Shown here in pieces: positions 52,887-62,664 of a stretch of DNA of 64,000 bases. The stretch comes from Amblyornis subalaris (taxonomy: Eukaryota > Chordata > Aves > Passeriformes > Ptilonorhynchidae), in the NCBI GenBank assembly GCA_018881555.1, contig JACAXG010000012.1, forward strand, positions 10,946,181 to 11,010,180, given 5' to 3'. Every line of letters starts with the position of its first letter. Within the stretch, counting starts at the first letter, position 1. The position numbers and the translations under genes are program-made. The notes under the pieces are model-generated. The model saw only the letters and a list, made by a program, of their open reading frames with translations, was not told the DNA's origin and did no database searches.

Positions 52887-52920
52887 TTATATATACACAC
52901 ATACACACACATATATACAC
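52887..52920 (+). repeat. (TA)/(CA) mixed microsatellite
   Basis: Alternating TATATA and ACACAC runs form a compound dinucleotide repeat of about 34 bp, continuing briefly as CTCACAG. Confidence 0.9.
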
Positions 52921-54257
52921 TCACAGGGAGAACACAGGATTNCTTTTCCAAGCTAGATAAAATAAACACTAGGGAGAAACTACATAGATGGAGCAAATCT
53001 TTGATATTGACACTTTAAACTCTAAATACTAAAATATCTCTATTCCTAGGACTTCATGAAATATCTAGGAATGTAACAAGCAGGAAGATTTCACTTTCAC
53101 AGTTCTTCCTCACTCTCGTTTCAGAAACTCATATCTTGTCTCCCAGCTCCTGCCAAGGACAGCAGCTCACCTTTCCCAGCAAGGTCCAGGNGGGTGGAGA
53201 GAATTGAGAACCCCCAATAAACACCTTCACATGTGAATCAGGCCCTGCTGCAAGGCTGAGAGTTGTACCCTCCATTTGGGGTGCTGAACTCACCATGCTG
53301 ATCAATACTTACTGTTTCCTGGTGATGTCCTATATTTGTATCTCCCGTTGTCTCTTATCTTTGGAGGACACAGGAAATGGCTGTTAGNGCAACATCTGAT
53401 GTTCCAGAGCCAAAAATTTCCTTGTGGGCTTATGTTTTGTCAGCTGTTTGTAGCCACAAACTTTTGTGGCCATCTCCACCTGGCTAAAAAGACAGGGAAA
53501 ATAGGTTCTAAGACCGCTCTGGAAAACTTCTGGAAACTAATTTGCTCCTTAGAAAATTTCATCAGATAATGATGTTCCAAATGCCTGACAACCTCAGCTT
53601 TTAGACGCAATGGAGCTTTTGCTGCTTTTTGTGTCCCTCCGTGGCACAGGTGTAGATGTTTGCAGGATTGATGCTGTGATTTGCTGAACACCCTACCAAT
53701 CCTTGCATTCTTCTATGGCTGAACTGCCTGCTGTCTTTGTCTGCAGAGCACTCGACTATGGTATTGATCTCTGAATGTCAGTAGTTACTGTGAATTAGGC
53801 AGGAGAGCAAAGATCTGAGCCAGGAAGTTTGGACATACAGGAGGTTANAGCATACTCTCCCATAGAGATATTTTTGTTTAAGACATTTCTGTGGGGTAGT
53901 GATTAAAGCCCCTGATGATCTAGAGACATAAACAAGAAGTGATTTGGGTTCCCAGAGGATAGACCTTGCTATTCCCACTCCAGTGCTGTCCTTGAGAACA
54001 TATTACAGCATTAGGCACCGGGGGGAGCGTGATGGGTGTAATATGAATTACATTAATTCTTCATGGATCTGAGAATGTGCACCCACAGCAATTGCTTTGT
54101 GTGTGGACATGCAATATACATTAGAATCTGGAAGTAGGATGAATCACTGAATTATAAAGTAGCAGTGTACAGGCTGCTACAAGAATGATTCTTCAGTTTA
54201 ATTTCATCTAATGGGATACTTGTGTTATTTTTTTATAGTTTTAAAAAGAGCAGGAAA
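52921..54257. other. Unique non-coding DNA
   Basis: No gene, RNA gene or mobile element was recognised. Two opposed open frames of 77 and 83 codons overlap near 53336-53691 and look like chance. Confidence 0.6.
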
Positions 54258-54292
54258 ATAAAATTAATGAAAGAAAGATAAAATTAATGAAA
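54258..54292 (+). repeat. Two-copy tandem repeat, 20-bp period
   Basis: ATAAAATTAATGAAA occurs at 54258-54272 and 54278-54292. It sits directly at the left edge of the old CR1 copy, so it may be a local duplication inside or beside that element. Confidence 0.88.
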
Positions 54293-54850
54293 TCCATAGA
54301 TGACATTAACTTGTGAAGAGCTGCAAATACCAGAGACCCAAACCAAATTAAAAAGAGCTTAAAGTATAGACCAAAATTAACTGCAAACCTTAGACGCCTT
54401 AGAGCCATTGAAAATTAAAGTATATCTAGAGGAAATTAAGAGAAATTCNGTGGGAGAGAGAGATCTAGTAAAGCTCAGCACTACCAATGTTCAGGAAGAT
54501 AACAGATCAGAAATTAGAGATTATTTTGCAGCATAGCAGTGAAAAGTTAGGGAAGCATGCAGAGTTATTATGCTGTGGAGCAAAAACCCAAGGTTCTTTT
54601 CTGTGGCTTTTAAGATGTAGGGATATCTTCATTGGAGATAAGTGTCTGGGCAAATTGAATGGAGTTCAAAGAATCATTAGAGCCATAGAATCATTATTAT
54701 AATTGGAAGGATTTACTTAAGATGAAGGTTAAAAGACTGAAACAGTTTACTTGGGAAACGAGAACAGATGTGAGAAANTAGTAATGCTGAATGTGCATGA
54801 ACAAAATGGAAATGGACCTTTTACAAAGGGATAAAAATGCATGTGATTAA
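54290..54850 (+). mobile_element. Ancient, heavily eroded CR1-clade LINE fragment, plus strand
   Basis: No open frame survives, but nucleotide blocks follow the order of the CR1 reverse-transcriptase and C-terminal region. First comes ATAGATGACATTAACTTG (the FADD-box region; the Asp-Asp codons GATGAC lie at 54299-54304), followed by GAGCTGCAAATACC and ACCAAATTAAAAAGAGCTTA. Later come GCAAATTGAATGGAGTTCAA and AGAATCATTAGAG (54650-54685), then AGGTTAAAAGACTGAAACAG with TTTACTTGGGAAACGAGAAC (54727-54765; equivalent of the RLKxLxLFxLEKR block), and finally a TTTTACAAAGGGATAAAAAT block near 54818. The spacing is shortened in places by deletions. The divergence suggests an insertion much older than the copies at 7.3 and 16.3 kb. 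Ends are approximate. Confidence 0.68.
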
Positions 54851-57800
54851 GAAAAAGTTATTGGGAAAGTCTGTAGTATGTTAAGACGTATCAGTTAGGA
54901 AGTGAAGTAATTGATGTTACTGACAATGCAGAAAATTTCAAACTAGATTATTCCTCACAGGATATTTTACACTGCTTTGTACAGTCTTGTTGAAGCAGGC
55001 TAGGGCCTGGGTTGGAAATGGTCTCACTGGTGTTTCTATCTTAACTTCTGCAGGTGCTTGTAAACTGTTTTTCATGGTGTCTTCCCACAAATCTGTTTTC
55101 AGGGAACTTGTGCAGACGTGCAGGCTGACTGCCTTGTTCATGTTCTCTGAGGATTACTTTATCAAAGTGATGGCACTTTCTATTTTTAGCTATAGTGAAC
55201 AGACCTGATTTTTAGCAAGTTTTGTACAGCAAGATCCTACTTCTGAAGTTTCCATGAGTCCTTAGAACCCCATAAAGAGCAGTCCTCATGGCTTACATGA
55301 CTCTCAACCTCCCTTCTCCTTTTACCCTTGGATATTTTGAGTTGAGGGATGTTGCCTGCAAGGGTTCCCGATCCTAAATTNTACTTGGGCTCCTATTTCC
55401 TCTTTAGGTCAGTTAAGAGAGTTAGGAAATTGGATAGCCTGTTCCTAGGCTTATAAATTTTCTAAATAATAGAGACAGTTTCATAAAATACTGTAATATT
55501 CTTTAAGTTAATTAGGTGGCATACTCCACATTAAGTCTGTATCTTACACATAAATAATGGCAACAGTATGTTCCTGATTAAAAAAATGTAATGATCTCTG
55601 TAATTTAATTTGCTGAAAATATTTAACTATTCCCTGAAAGATTATTAATGATCTTATTTGATTTTTATTTTTCCTTCTACCTGACATATGGCACAGTACA
55701 GATGGTTTTGCATCGTACCATCACTTTTTTGGGTTAATTTAAACGAATGCTTTAATTTATACATCATTTCTACATTACATTTTGTCCCTGTTGAATTAAT
55801 ACTCAGGCTTATTATTTAATATATTGTGCAACAGAAAGAAGCTGTAACTAGTGGGACATCTGTCCTTTCCTTCTTTTTGACAAAGCCAGTATCATAGTTA
55901 ATTTCTTAAGTAAAGGTCCTGACATTAATTTTCCCTGAGTGCAAAGACAGCTGCCTATCTTGCTGATTAAAATATTACTGTGGTGTTCTCTTGTTTTCCT
56001 CCAAATCATTAATTCTCTTTTATGTAAATATTAGAGAAAGTGTTTCTCTCTTTCTGATTTGTGTTTGTACCAAGCCAACACAATGAGGTAACAGTCCAGA
56101 GCACTGTCCCTCACTGCTGTGAGATACATTTGTGTTTAGTTCAACTGTGATGTAAAAAGAATGGCTGTCATTTGACTTCATGTGATGTTGTAAGTGATAA
56201 TTTTCCTTTTTCTACACTGGACACATCTAAGCTTTTTCTTCCAATAATTTCCAATATTTTCTTGCTAATACTTCCTGGCCTTTCAATTGTCAGGTATAAT
56301 CTAAGCAAAATGACCTCCCAGTTCCATTATTTATTCTACGATGTTGTTAACTGTTGAAGTCCTTTTTCCCCAAACATGCATAAAACAGACTAACATATGC
56401 TGAAATTTAGCTGCAGTCTAAAAAGATATAGCTGGTTCATGCTGTAACATATTTCGTTTCTCAAGAGGGGAAAAATGTAAGTTGTAGCCTTTGCTTTAAA
56501 TTCAGATGATTGCATAAAATACACAGCAATTAATCACAGATGGGCTACATGGGAAAACAGCCCCCATTGTCATATATACTTTACACTAGCAGAGACAAAG
56601 TGACACTTGTAAGCAGTTTAAGCAGCAAGTCCCATATGCTGAAGTCTTGAAACCATTCCCTAATGGAAGTTAAATGGAAAACCTCATCAATACCCAGTAA
56701 GGCAGAGGTGCCTATGAGAGATTCCCACCGGTTGATTTACTGTGGCACCTGCCACAAGTATGGAAATAAAGGAGAGAGTTATTTTCAAGTACATGAAGAG
56801 AAAAGGTAAAAATGAGGGTACTCTGCTATCTAGAGGAATTTATACCATATACCTGTTTTGAACTGTTGGGGAAGTTACCTTGAAGACTTCCAGTCACTGG
56901 GCTGGAAATCTCATTCAAAGAATCTGCATAAAATTTTTTGTTATTTGGTTAACATAATAAAAATTTAAGAAAATTCTTGATATGCTTTACACTTCGAAGC
57001 AGAGTAGAAAAAAAGAGCTATTTCAGTGATCTTATATATGAGAACGCATTCTAAATTAGGGCACTCCTAAGACTACATGTGGTGACCACCTGCTATGGAG
57101 TAAACACAGTATTTTGTTAAGAAGTCATCTGAAGTTATTCAGCCTCTCTTTGTGCTCACTTGAGTTCAATTGCATACATCTGAAAACTTATTCCAATGTG
57201 ATCCTCAGAGAGGCAGGAGAGTGGGGCTCACCAACAGTAGGCAAATTTCCCATAAAACTCATTGATCTAAATTACACCCTGTGAGAAAGGGAGGTAGTGA
57301 TATATAGTTAAAAGGTGTTTTTAACACTCTGCTGGCTTTTAAAATTACTGCTGGGTGTACTCAAAGAGTACTGCATTCATCTCTAAGGTAGGTAGAATAC
57401 ATTTGACTGGGCCAAAATCCCAAATTGACATAAATCAGTGTAGCTACTCAATAACTTCAACAAAGCTTTGTTACTTTATATTGGTTATGGATTTGGCTTG
57501 ACTTCAGGGAACCCACTCATGTTAACAATTGACCTGGATGTAGCCCCACTAAAAGCAGTAAAGGAGTGTTGATGCTCAGCATGTTCATTTATAGCCCCGT
57601 TTATTTTTCNTTCTGATGTTTATTGCACTGGAAAATTTCATTAAAAGCAAGTGGTCAACATGTCTCCAGTCAGTTTTCTACATCACAAGGTGCTAGAAAA
57701 CTCCAGTAAGGCTGCTGCAGTGCCAGCCCTACCCTGTCCCTCAGCAGCTGAAATGTAAAGCTCCACTGAGGAGGTGAAGAATAAGAGCTGTACCTGATTG

Positions 57801-60286
57801 TAATAAGAATGAGAGCTAGTCCAGACATGAACAAATCTCGACACATTTAGTGTGAAGAAAACATACTATTATNAAAGAAGTGTCATATATGGTTTCAGAA
57901 AGCAAACAAGCAAACAAAACTAACAGCACAGGATATGAATTTGTTATTGCATTCACAGCATTTTTGTATGGCTTCCTAAACTAATTTGTTGTTACATGAT
58001 GAAGAGAGAGGGGAAAAACTTCCTATCTCCAGCATGTCACCTTTCATTAAAATTGTGTTTGTCTGAGATTTTGTTATTTGCAGTTGCTCATCTGTTAAAT
58101 TAGAAGTTTTAATTCTTCACAGTTTGTCACCTTTTTAATTCTGGTCTGTTGACACATACTTCTCTGCCATGCAGAAAGGCTTGAAAACGATTTAAAAGAA
58201 AATTAGGTGAGAAGAGGATAATGAAGTGAAGCATTGGTTCTTTGCTTTTTCTCACTAAATGCAAGATTGGTCTGGGAGTCTCAGGTAGATGGATAAGAGC
58301 AGATGTTTCCACCATGACATTACACATTTCTGTGTTTCTGATTTATGAAAACCCACTGTCACATTTTTGGAAAGTGGAGAGTATCGTAGGTTTGGCTTAA
58401 TTATGTTGAGGAAGAGGTCCTTCCTTTAAATCTCCATTTTTCTGAAGGAATGGAGTTATTCTGAACCACANAAGGACAGGCACTGTCAGTCCTGTTTGGC
58501 CCTCAGCCTCTTGATGGTAGAGGACGGCCCTGAGTACAAGCTGAAAGGAATTGTGCCTCAGCTGCTTTTCCGCCTACTGAGCGTTCCCTGGAGTGAGTGC
58601 CAGCCAGCTGGTAGGAAAGCCCATCTGCTTTAGTTTAAGCAGATCTATCTGGTGTCACCTTACCACCCTTCAGCAGCACAGAGCTTGCGCTGGACTTACG
58701 GTTTAATTCAGGAGTGCTCAATGAACTCTTACCTTCTGTGAAGGAAATATTCCCTGAAAGTGCAAACATCTGCAGCTGCTGGAGTGAATGTACTCCAGTA
58801 ATGTGCTTGGTCCAGCGGCAGGTGAAAATTTCAAAGGCTCAGATTTCACCCTGTCCCTGGAGTGCAGCAATACTTGAGTCATTCAAATCTGGGAAGGGAG
58901 AGCGAGCTTTTGCAATGCCAAACCCTGAAACTGAGACTATCAGTCAATGCGTGGCACCCATCAAAGGGCACCAGCTTCCTTACAGGGATTTGGGCATAAG
59001 GAGAGCTAAAATAAATTTTTTCCCAATATTATAGTCAGGCTTTCCCAAACAGAGGAATTGATTAGCTCTTGACCGACATTTTGGGGTTTTTTTAATGGTT
59101 TGGGGTTTTTTTTTTCCCTCCAGAGGGAATGAATGCAAATGTATCTGAAGGATCAAAAGCCTTCCATTCAAAATACTCTGTATCTGCTGAAAATCACACC
59201 AGACCAAAAGTACCCCCCCCCACCTTTTCCCTTGACATGTGCCATCTGGCTGCTTTGTAGCATCTCACATTCTTCAAACTTCAGCAACCTGGTTGGCAAA
59301 ATTCAGCAGAACACTAACGCCTGATAAGACGGACTCATTTCTGAAAGTCAGTCTAAAGCTGCTTCCTTGTATCTTTCCATTAAGGCCAGAGAAAGAAAAA
59401 TAATCCCAATCAGAATTGGGTTTCAGCTAGCCTGATAACCACATGCATAGATGTGTGAAGTAATTACTGAAAGTGTAACTTTGGGCACAATCGAAAGTCT
59501 GATCTCATTGTAGACATAGCACTGTGTGTACAGGGCCAGAATGTGGCACCATTCCTAAGCACATGGAATACATAAAGGGAAAGAAGAGGGGGAATAGTGA
59601 AAAAGGACCTTTTTTTTTACAAAAAAAAAGGTTTTGCAATGAGCTGAATTCTACAGTGAGGAAATGTAAATGTATAAAGGTAAGCATAGGGCTCTATAGN
59701 CCTGCGTACTCCTGTAGCACCTCATCCTTTATCCGTGGTGTAGCTACATTGAACGGGAAATACCCAGAGTAGCCACATTCNCCAAAGGTGAGAATAATGA
59801 GAGAAAAACAGAGAAATAAAGGCCCTGCTTAAACTCAGGAATTTGATTAATTTAAACAGGTGATGATTTTCCCTGACCAAAAAGAGGGGACAACTTGATC
59901 TGCCGAAATTCCCACTGGAGTTCTTAAACCAGTTCAACTAAACTGACCAACTTTAGATGACACAAAACTCTATGTGTGGCTCAGGTCTGTCCAGTTTTTT
60001 GTCCCTTAGGTGACCAGAACTCTCACTGGTTCTACAGGAATTTTCCTTGAAGGAGAAACTGAGACACTCTGCAATGAACTTAATGAAAAAAGTGTGTGTA
60101 GAATACAGCATCACAGACTAGAGTATTTTGTCTTTTTAAGTATTTATGTCCATTTTTTTCCCCCTCAGATTTGAATGGCTGGTTTTGATATGGCATTAGA
60201 TTGAGTAAGCCTTAGGAATGGGTGTACAAAAGCTGTTTCTCTACACATAACTAATAAGGTATTAATATATTAGTACAGACAGTTCT
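54851..60286. other. Unique AT-rich non-coding DNA
   Basis: No gene was recognised. The block 55480-55850 is AT-rich and dense in TTAATTA, ATTAAT and TTTAATT motifs. A GCAAACAA-type short tandem lies near 57900. Two reverse-orientation A-tract/C-tract motifs, each G4 followed by a T-run, lie at 59079-59115. The longest frame (58714-59034, 106 codons) has no recognisable domain. Confidence 0.55.
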
Positions 60287-60523
60287 ATGATGAAATTAAG
60301 TGTAAAACTACTTCTGATCTCATTGTTGCTATACTTTTTCTGTCATAATGAAGGATCAGATGACATCCCTAAATTATATGCTTCTGACAAACACAGAAAG
60401 GGTCATGTTCAGCATCTGCATTACCAGTTACTTACTTACACCTGCACTCAAAATGCCCACGAGGTTTTCAAAATGTATAAAATAGATGATATTGAACAGC
60501 CAGATGTTTTCTACTCACATTAA
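60287..60523 (+). other. 78-codon ATG frame with signal-peptide-like start (uncertain)
   Basis: The predicted product starts MMKLSVKLLLISLLLYFF: a lysine-containing n-region, then an uninterrupted hydrophobic core of about 12 residues, then CHNEGS, where a signal-peptidase cut could fall. The remaining roughly 55 residues are hydrophilic with several His, Lys and Asp residues and a single Cys, so no disulphide-rich peptide family is suggested. Two ATGs are in tandem; the second has A at position -3. AATAAA occurs about 200 bp downstream near 60730. No family is recognised and no splice or promoter evidence is available, so a chance open frame in AT-rich DNA remains more likely than a gene. 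Confidence 0.15.
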
Positions 60524-61274
60524 AAAAATATAAAATATAGCAATGAGAAAACCAGGAATTTTGTCTCCACAAATTTAAGGTTAGAAAACATGGGAAAATG
60601 TAAATCTTGAGCTGAATTTATTTTTCTAGATTTATTTTTCTAGATTAACTGCCAATTATTTCTTTTTACTACCCTTTAAAAGCTGATATGCAGTAGTCTG
60701 AAGGAAGCAATGTAGTGATTAAAATTTGTAAATAAAATAAGGACATTACTGGTTTTGATATACATAACTGCTTTGCTGTACAAACAACACTCAAATATCT
60801 TTCAGTATCTTGTAATCAAAGGAAAGTGACAGTTGCATTTCCATATGGTGTCCTGAATCCCTTCTTTACTCTTGTAGTAAACTAGTAGAGAGGCAACATA
60901 CACTTTGGTGATAAATTTCATCATCTTGATGTTTTCCTTAGTGTTTGAGTTAAATCAGTTTTGATATGTGCAGGTTCTTAAATGGGAAGAATATANAAAA
61001 TATTTTAATTTTATTACGGCTGTGGTTATGCCACAATAGAGATAAGATTAAGAATGAAGCTTCTCCTATGACTCTTGTATTTATTTACTTATTTAGATTA
61101 AAAATAATAAATTGTGCTTATCCAGGACCTTAGGCACCGTAACACATCATTAATATTACAATAAAATCTCAGCAGTATTAAACTAATCGCTCAGTTCGAC
61201 AGACTCCTACACAAATTCCTTCTCATTCTTTCCTTGTGGGAAGAAAGCCCTCAACACTGCCCCAAAAATTATCT
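60524..61274. other. Unique AT-rich non-coding DNA with a small tandem repeat
   Basis: A two-copy 14-bp tandem repeat, ATTTATTTTTCTAG, lies at 60616-60643. Nothing else was recognised. Confidence 0.6.
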
Positions 61275-61327
61275 AACTCAAACAAATTTTTGAACTCAAA
61301 CAAATTTGTTTGAACTCAAACAAATTA
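61275..61327 (+). repeat. Three-copy tandem repeat with a 16-bp palindrome
   Basis: The unit AACTCAAACAAATT begins at 61275, 61293 and 61313, with spacers TTTG and TGTTTG, giving periods of 18 and 20 bp. In the second unit the spacer creates a perfect palindrome, CAAACAAATTTGTTTG, at 61297-61312. It is probably a slippage-derived minisatellite. Confidence 0.9.
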
Positions 61328-62530
61328 GAGATAATTCAAAGTGTGGAAGGAAGCAATTCTAGAAACCTGAACTTTTATAAAAATGACTTGGTACAGATTC
61401 TCCTGTTTTTTATGTTGAGGAGTAGGATGTGCTGGGATCCCAGCTGTTCACTGTTTAGTACCTGCTTTTCTCTCTGAATTGGTGACACGGGTTTTTTCAG
61501 GACATCCTGCTGAGCTGACGGATCCAATGATGCAATTTGCCATGGCTGTGATTGTCTGCTCGTTTGTGAGTGTCTGCTGTAGCTGTTTTGTCGGAGTTCA
61601 CCTGCAGTGTTCTCCTTTTTATGTTTCAGGTAACCAGTGTTGCGGTGGTAACAACACCCTGTACTACAGGTGGTCACACGCATCCTAAAACTTGGCATGT
61701 ATTTCGGACAAATATATTGTTTGGATTTCATTATGCAAGTCAGTCAAAAAGAAAGGGTCACTCATTTAGGGGGTGTTAAATCCCAACTATTAGTTATGTA
61801 AATGTCAATTTTTGATTTTCTGAAAAGGTAGAAAAATGTGGCCAAAACCAACAGAATTTCATACACAAATACGTCAAATACTTGAAAGACTTGTTAATGT
61901 GAGAAGCAAGTGAAAGAATATTTAAATTTATTTTAGTAGCCTATATATATACACTGACTTTTCCTCTTTATTAACGAAAAAGTGTAGCGTGGAAGCTCAG
62001 TCTGTATTTTGTTGATTGTTTTAACTAATAAGCTGAATAGGGGGAAGCACAGATAGCCTCACATCTGTTGATGCATCATAAATATTTCCTTGAATGGCAT
62101 TTATTGTTTTTATATGAGTCCATTAATTTAGCTGAAATTCCATCAGTAGTCGCTGTATCAGAGAAAATTACACCATAAGGATATGTAACCGGGATAATTT
62201 TTTTCTTAATATGATACCTTAATGAAGACTCTGCTAAAATAAGGATAGCATTTTTGTACTGCTTTGCACAACCAAACCACTCTAATTATGACAGGACTTG
62301 TTGTATATGTCAAATTTCACAAGAGAGGTTTTCTTTCACACTTACACCCATTTTCCAGTTAATTATCTGAATCAGAGATTACAAGAATGAAGAAATCTGT
62401 AAAAAACATGATTAGATTTCAGTTGTGTTTCCTTAAGCTTGCCATCAGACTCCATTGTCCTTTGAGAACAATTTAAAGAGCTGCAGACATGAAGAAGACT
62501 GGGCAGAATGTTGGCTGCAGACAAGGATGT
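61328..62530. other. Unique AT-rich non-coding DNA
   Basis: No gene was recognised. A minus-strand frame of 118 codons (61375-61731) lacks a known domain. The block 62010-62360 is long, AT-rich and motif-dense (GTCCATTAATTTAGCTG, CTAATTATGA) and has the look of a conserved non-coding element, which cannot be tested here. Confidence 0.5.
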
Positions 62531-62664
62531 CAGAGAATCACAAAATCACAGAATATTCCAAGCTGGAAGGGACCCACAAGGATCATTGAGTTCAACTGTT
62601 AAGTGAATGGCCATACAGGGATCGAACCCACAACCCTGGCATTTCAAGCATATTCACTATTGCC
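62531..62664 (-). mobile_element. tRNA-derived SINE with CR1-like tail (TguSINE1-type), minus strand
   Basis: The plus-strand left part, AGAATCACAAAATCACAGAA followed by TTCCAAGCTGGAAGGGACCC and GGATCATTGAGTTCAACT, is the reverse complement of a CR1-like 3' tail. It joins directly to TGGCCATACAGGGATCGAAC and CCACAACCCTGGCAT, the reverse complement of the T-arm and variable region of tRNA-Ile. The RNA polymerase III B box GGTTCGATCC is intact (GGATCGAACC at 62619-62628). Beyond the anticodon region (62641 onward) similarity fades, and the A box and D-arm are not recognisable, so the copy is 5'-truncated or strongly diverged and probably cannot be transcribed. A tRNA-Ile head plus CR1 tail is the known build of TguSINE1, which is restricted to passerine birds and relies on CR1 enzymes to move. 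Confidence 0.75.

Noticed and set aside
61275..61327. CRISPR-like direct repeats
   Set aside because: Units are short, nearly contiguous and without unique spacers, and the genome is a vertebrate; it is a tandem repeat.
62601..62664. A genuine tRNA-Ile gene on the minus strand
   Set aside because: Only the T-arm and variable region match; the acceptor stem, D-arm and A box are not present, and the element is fused to a CR1-like tail, so it is a SINE.
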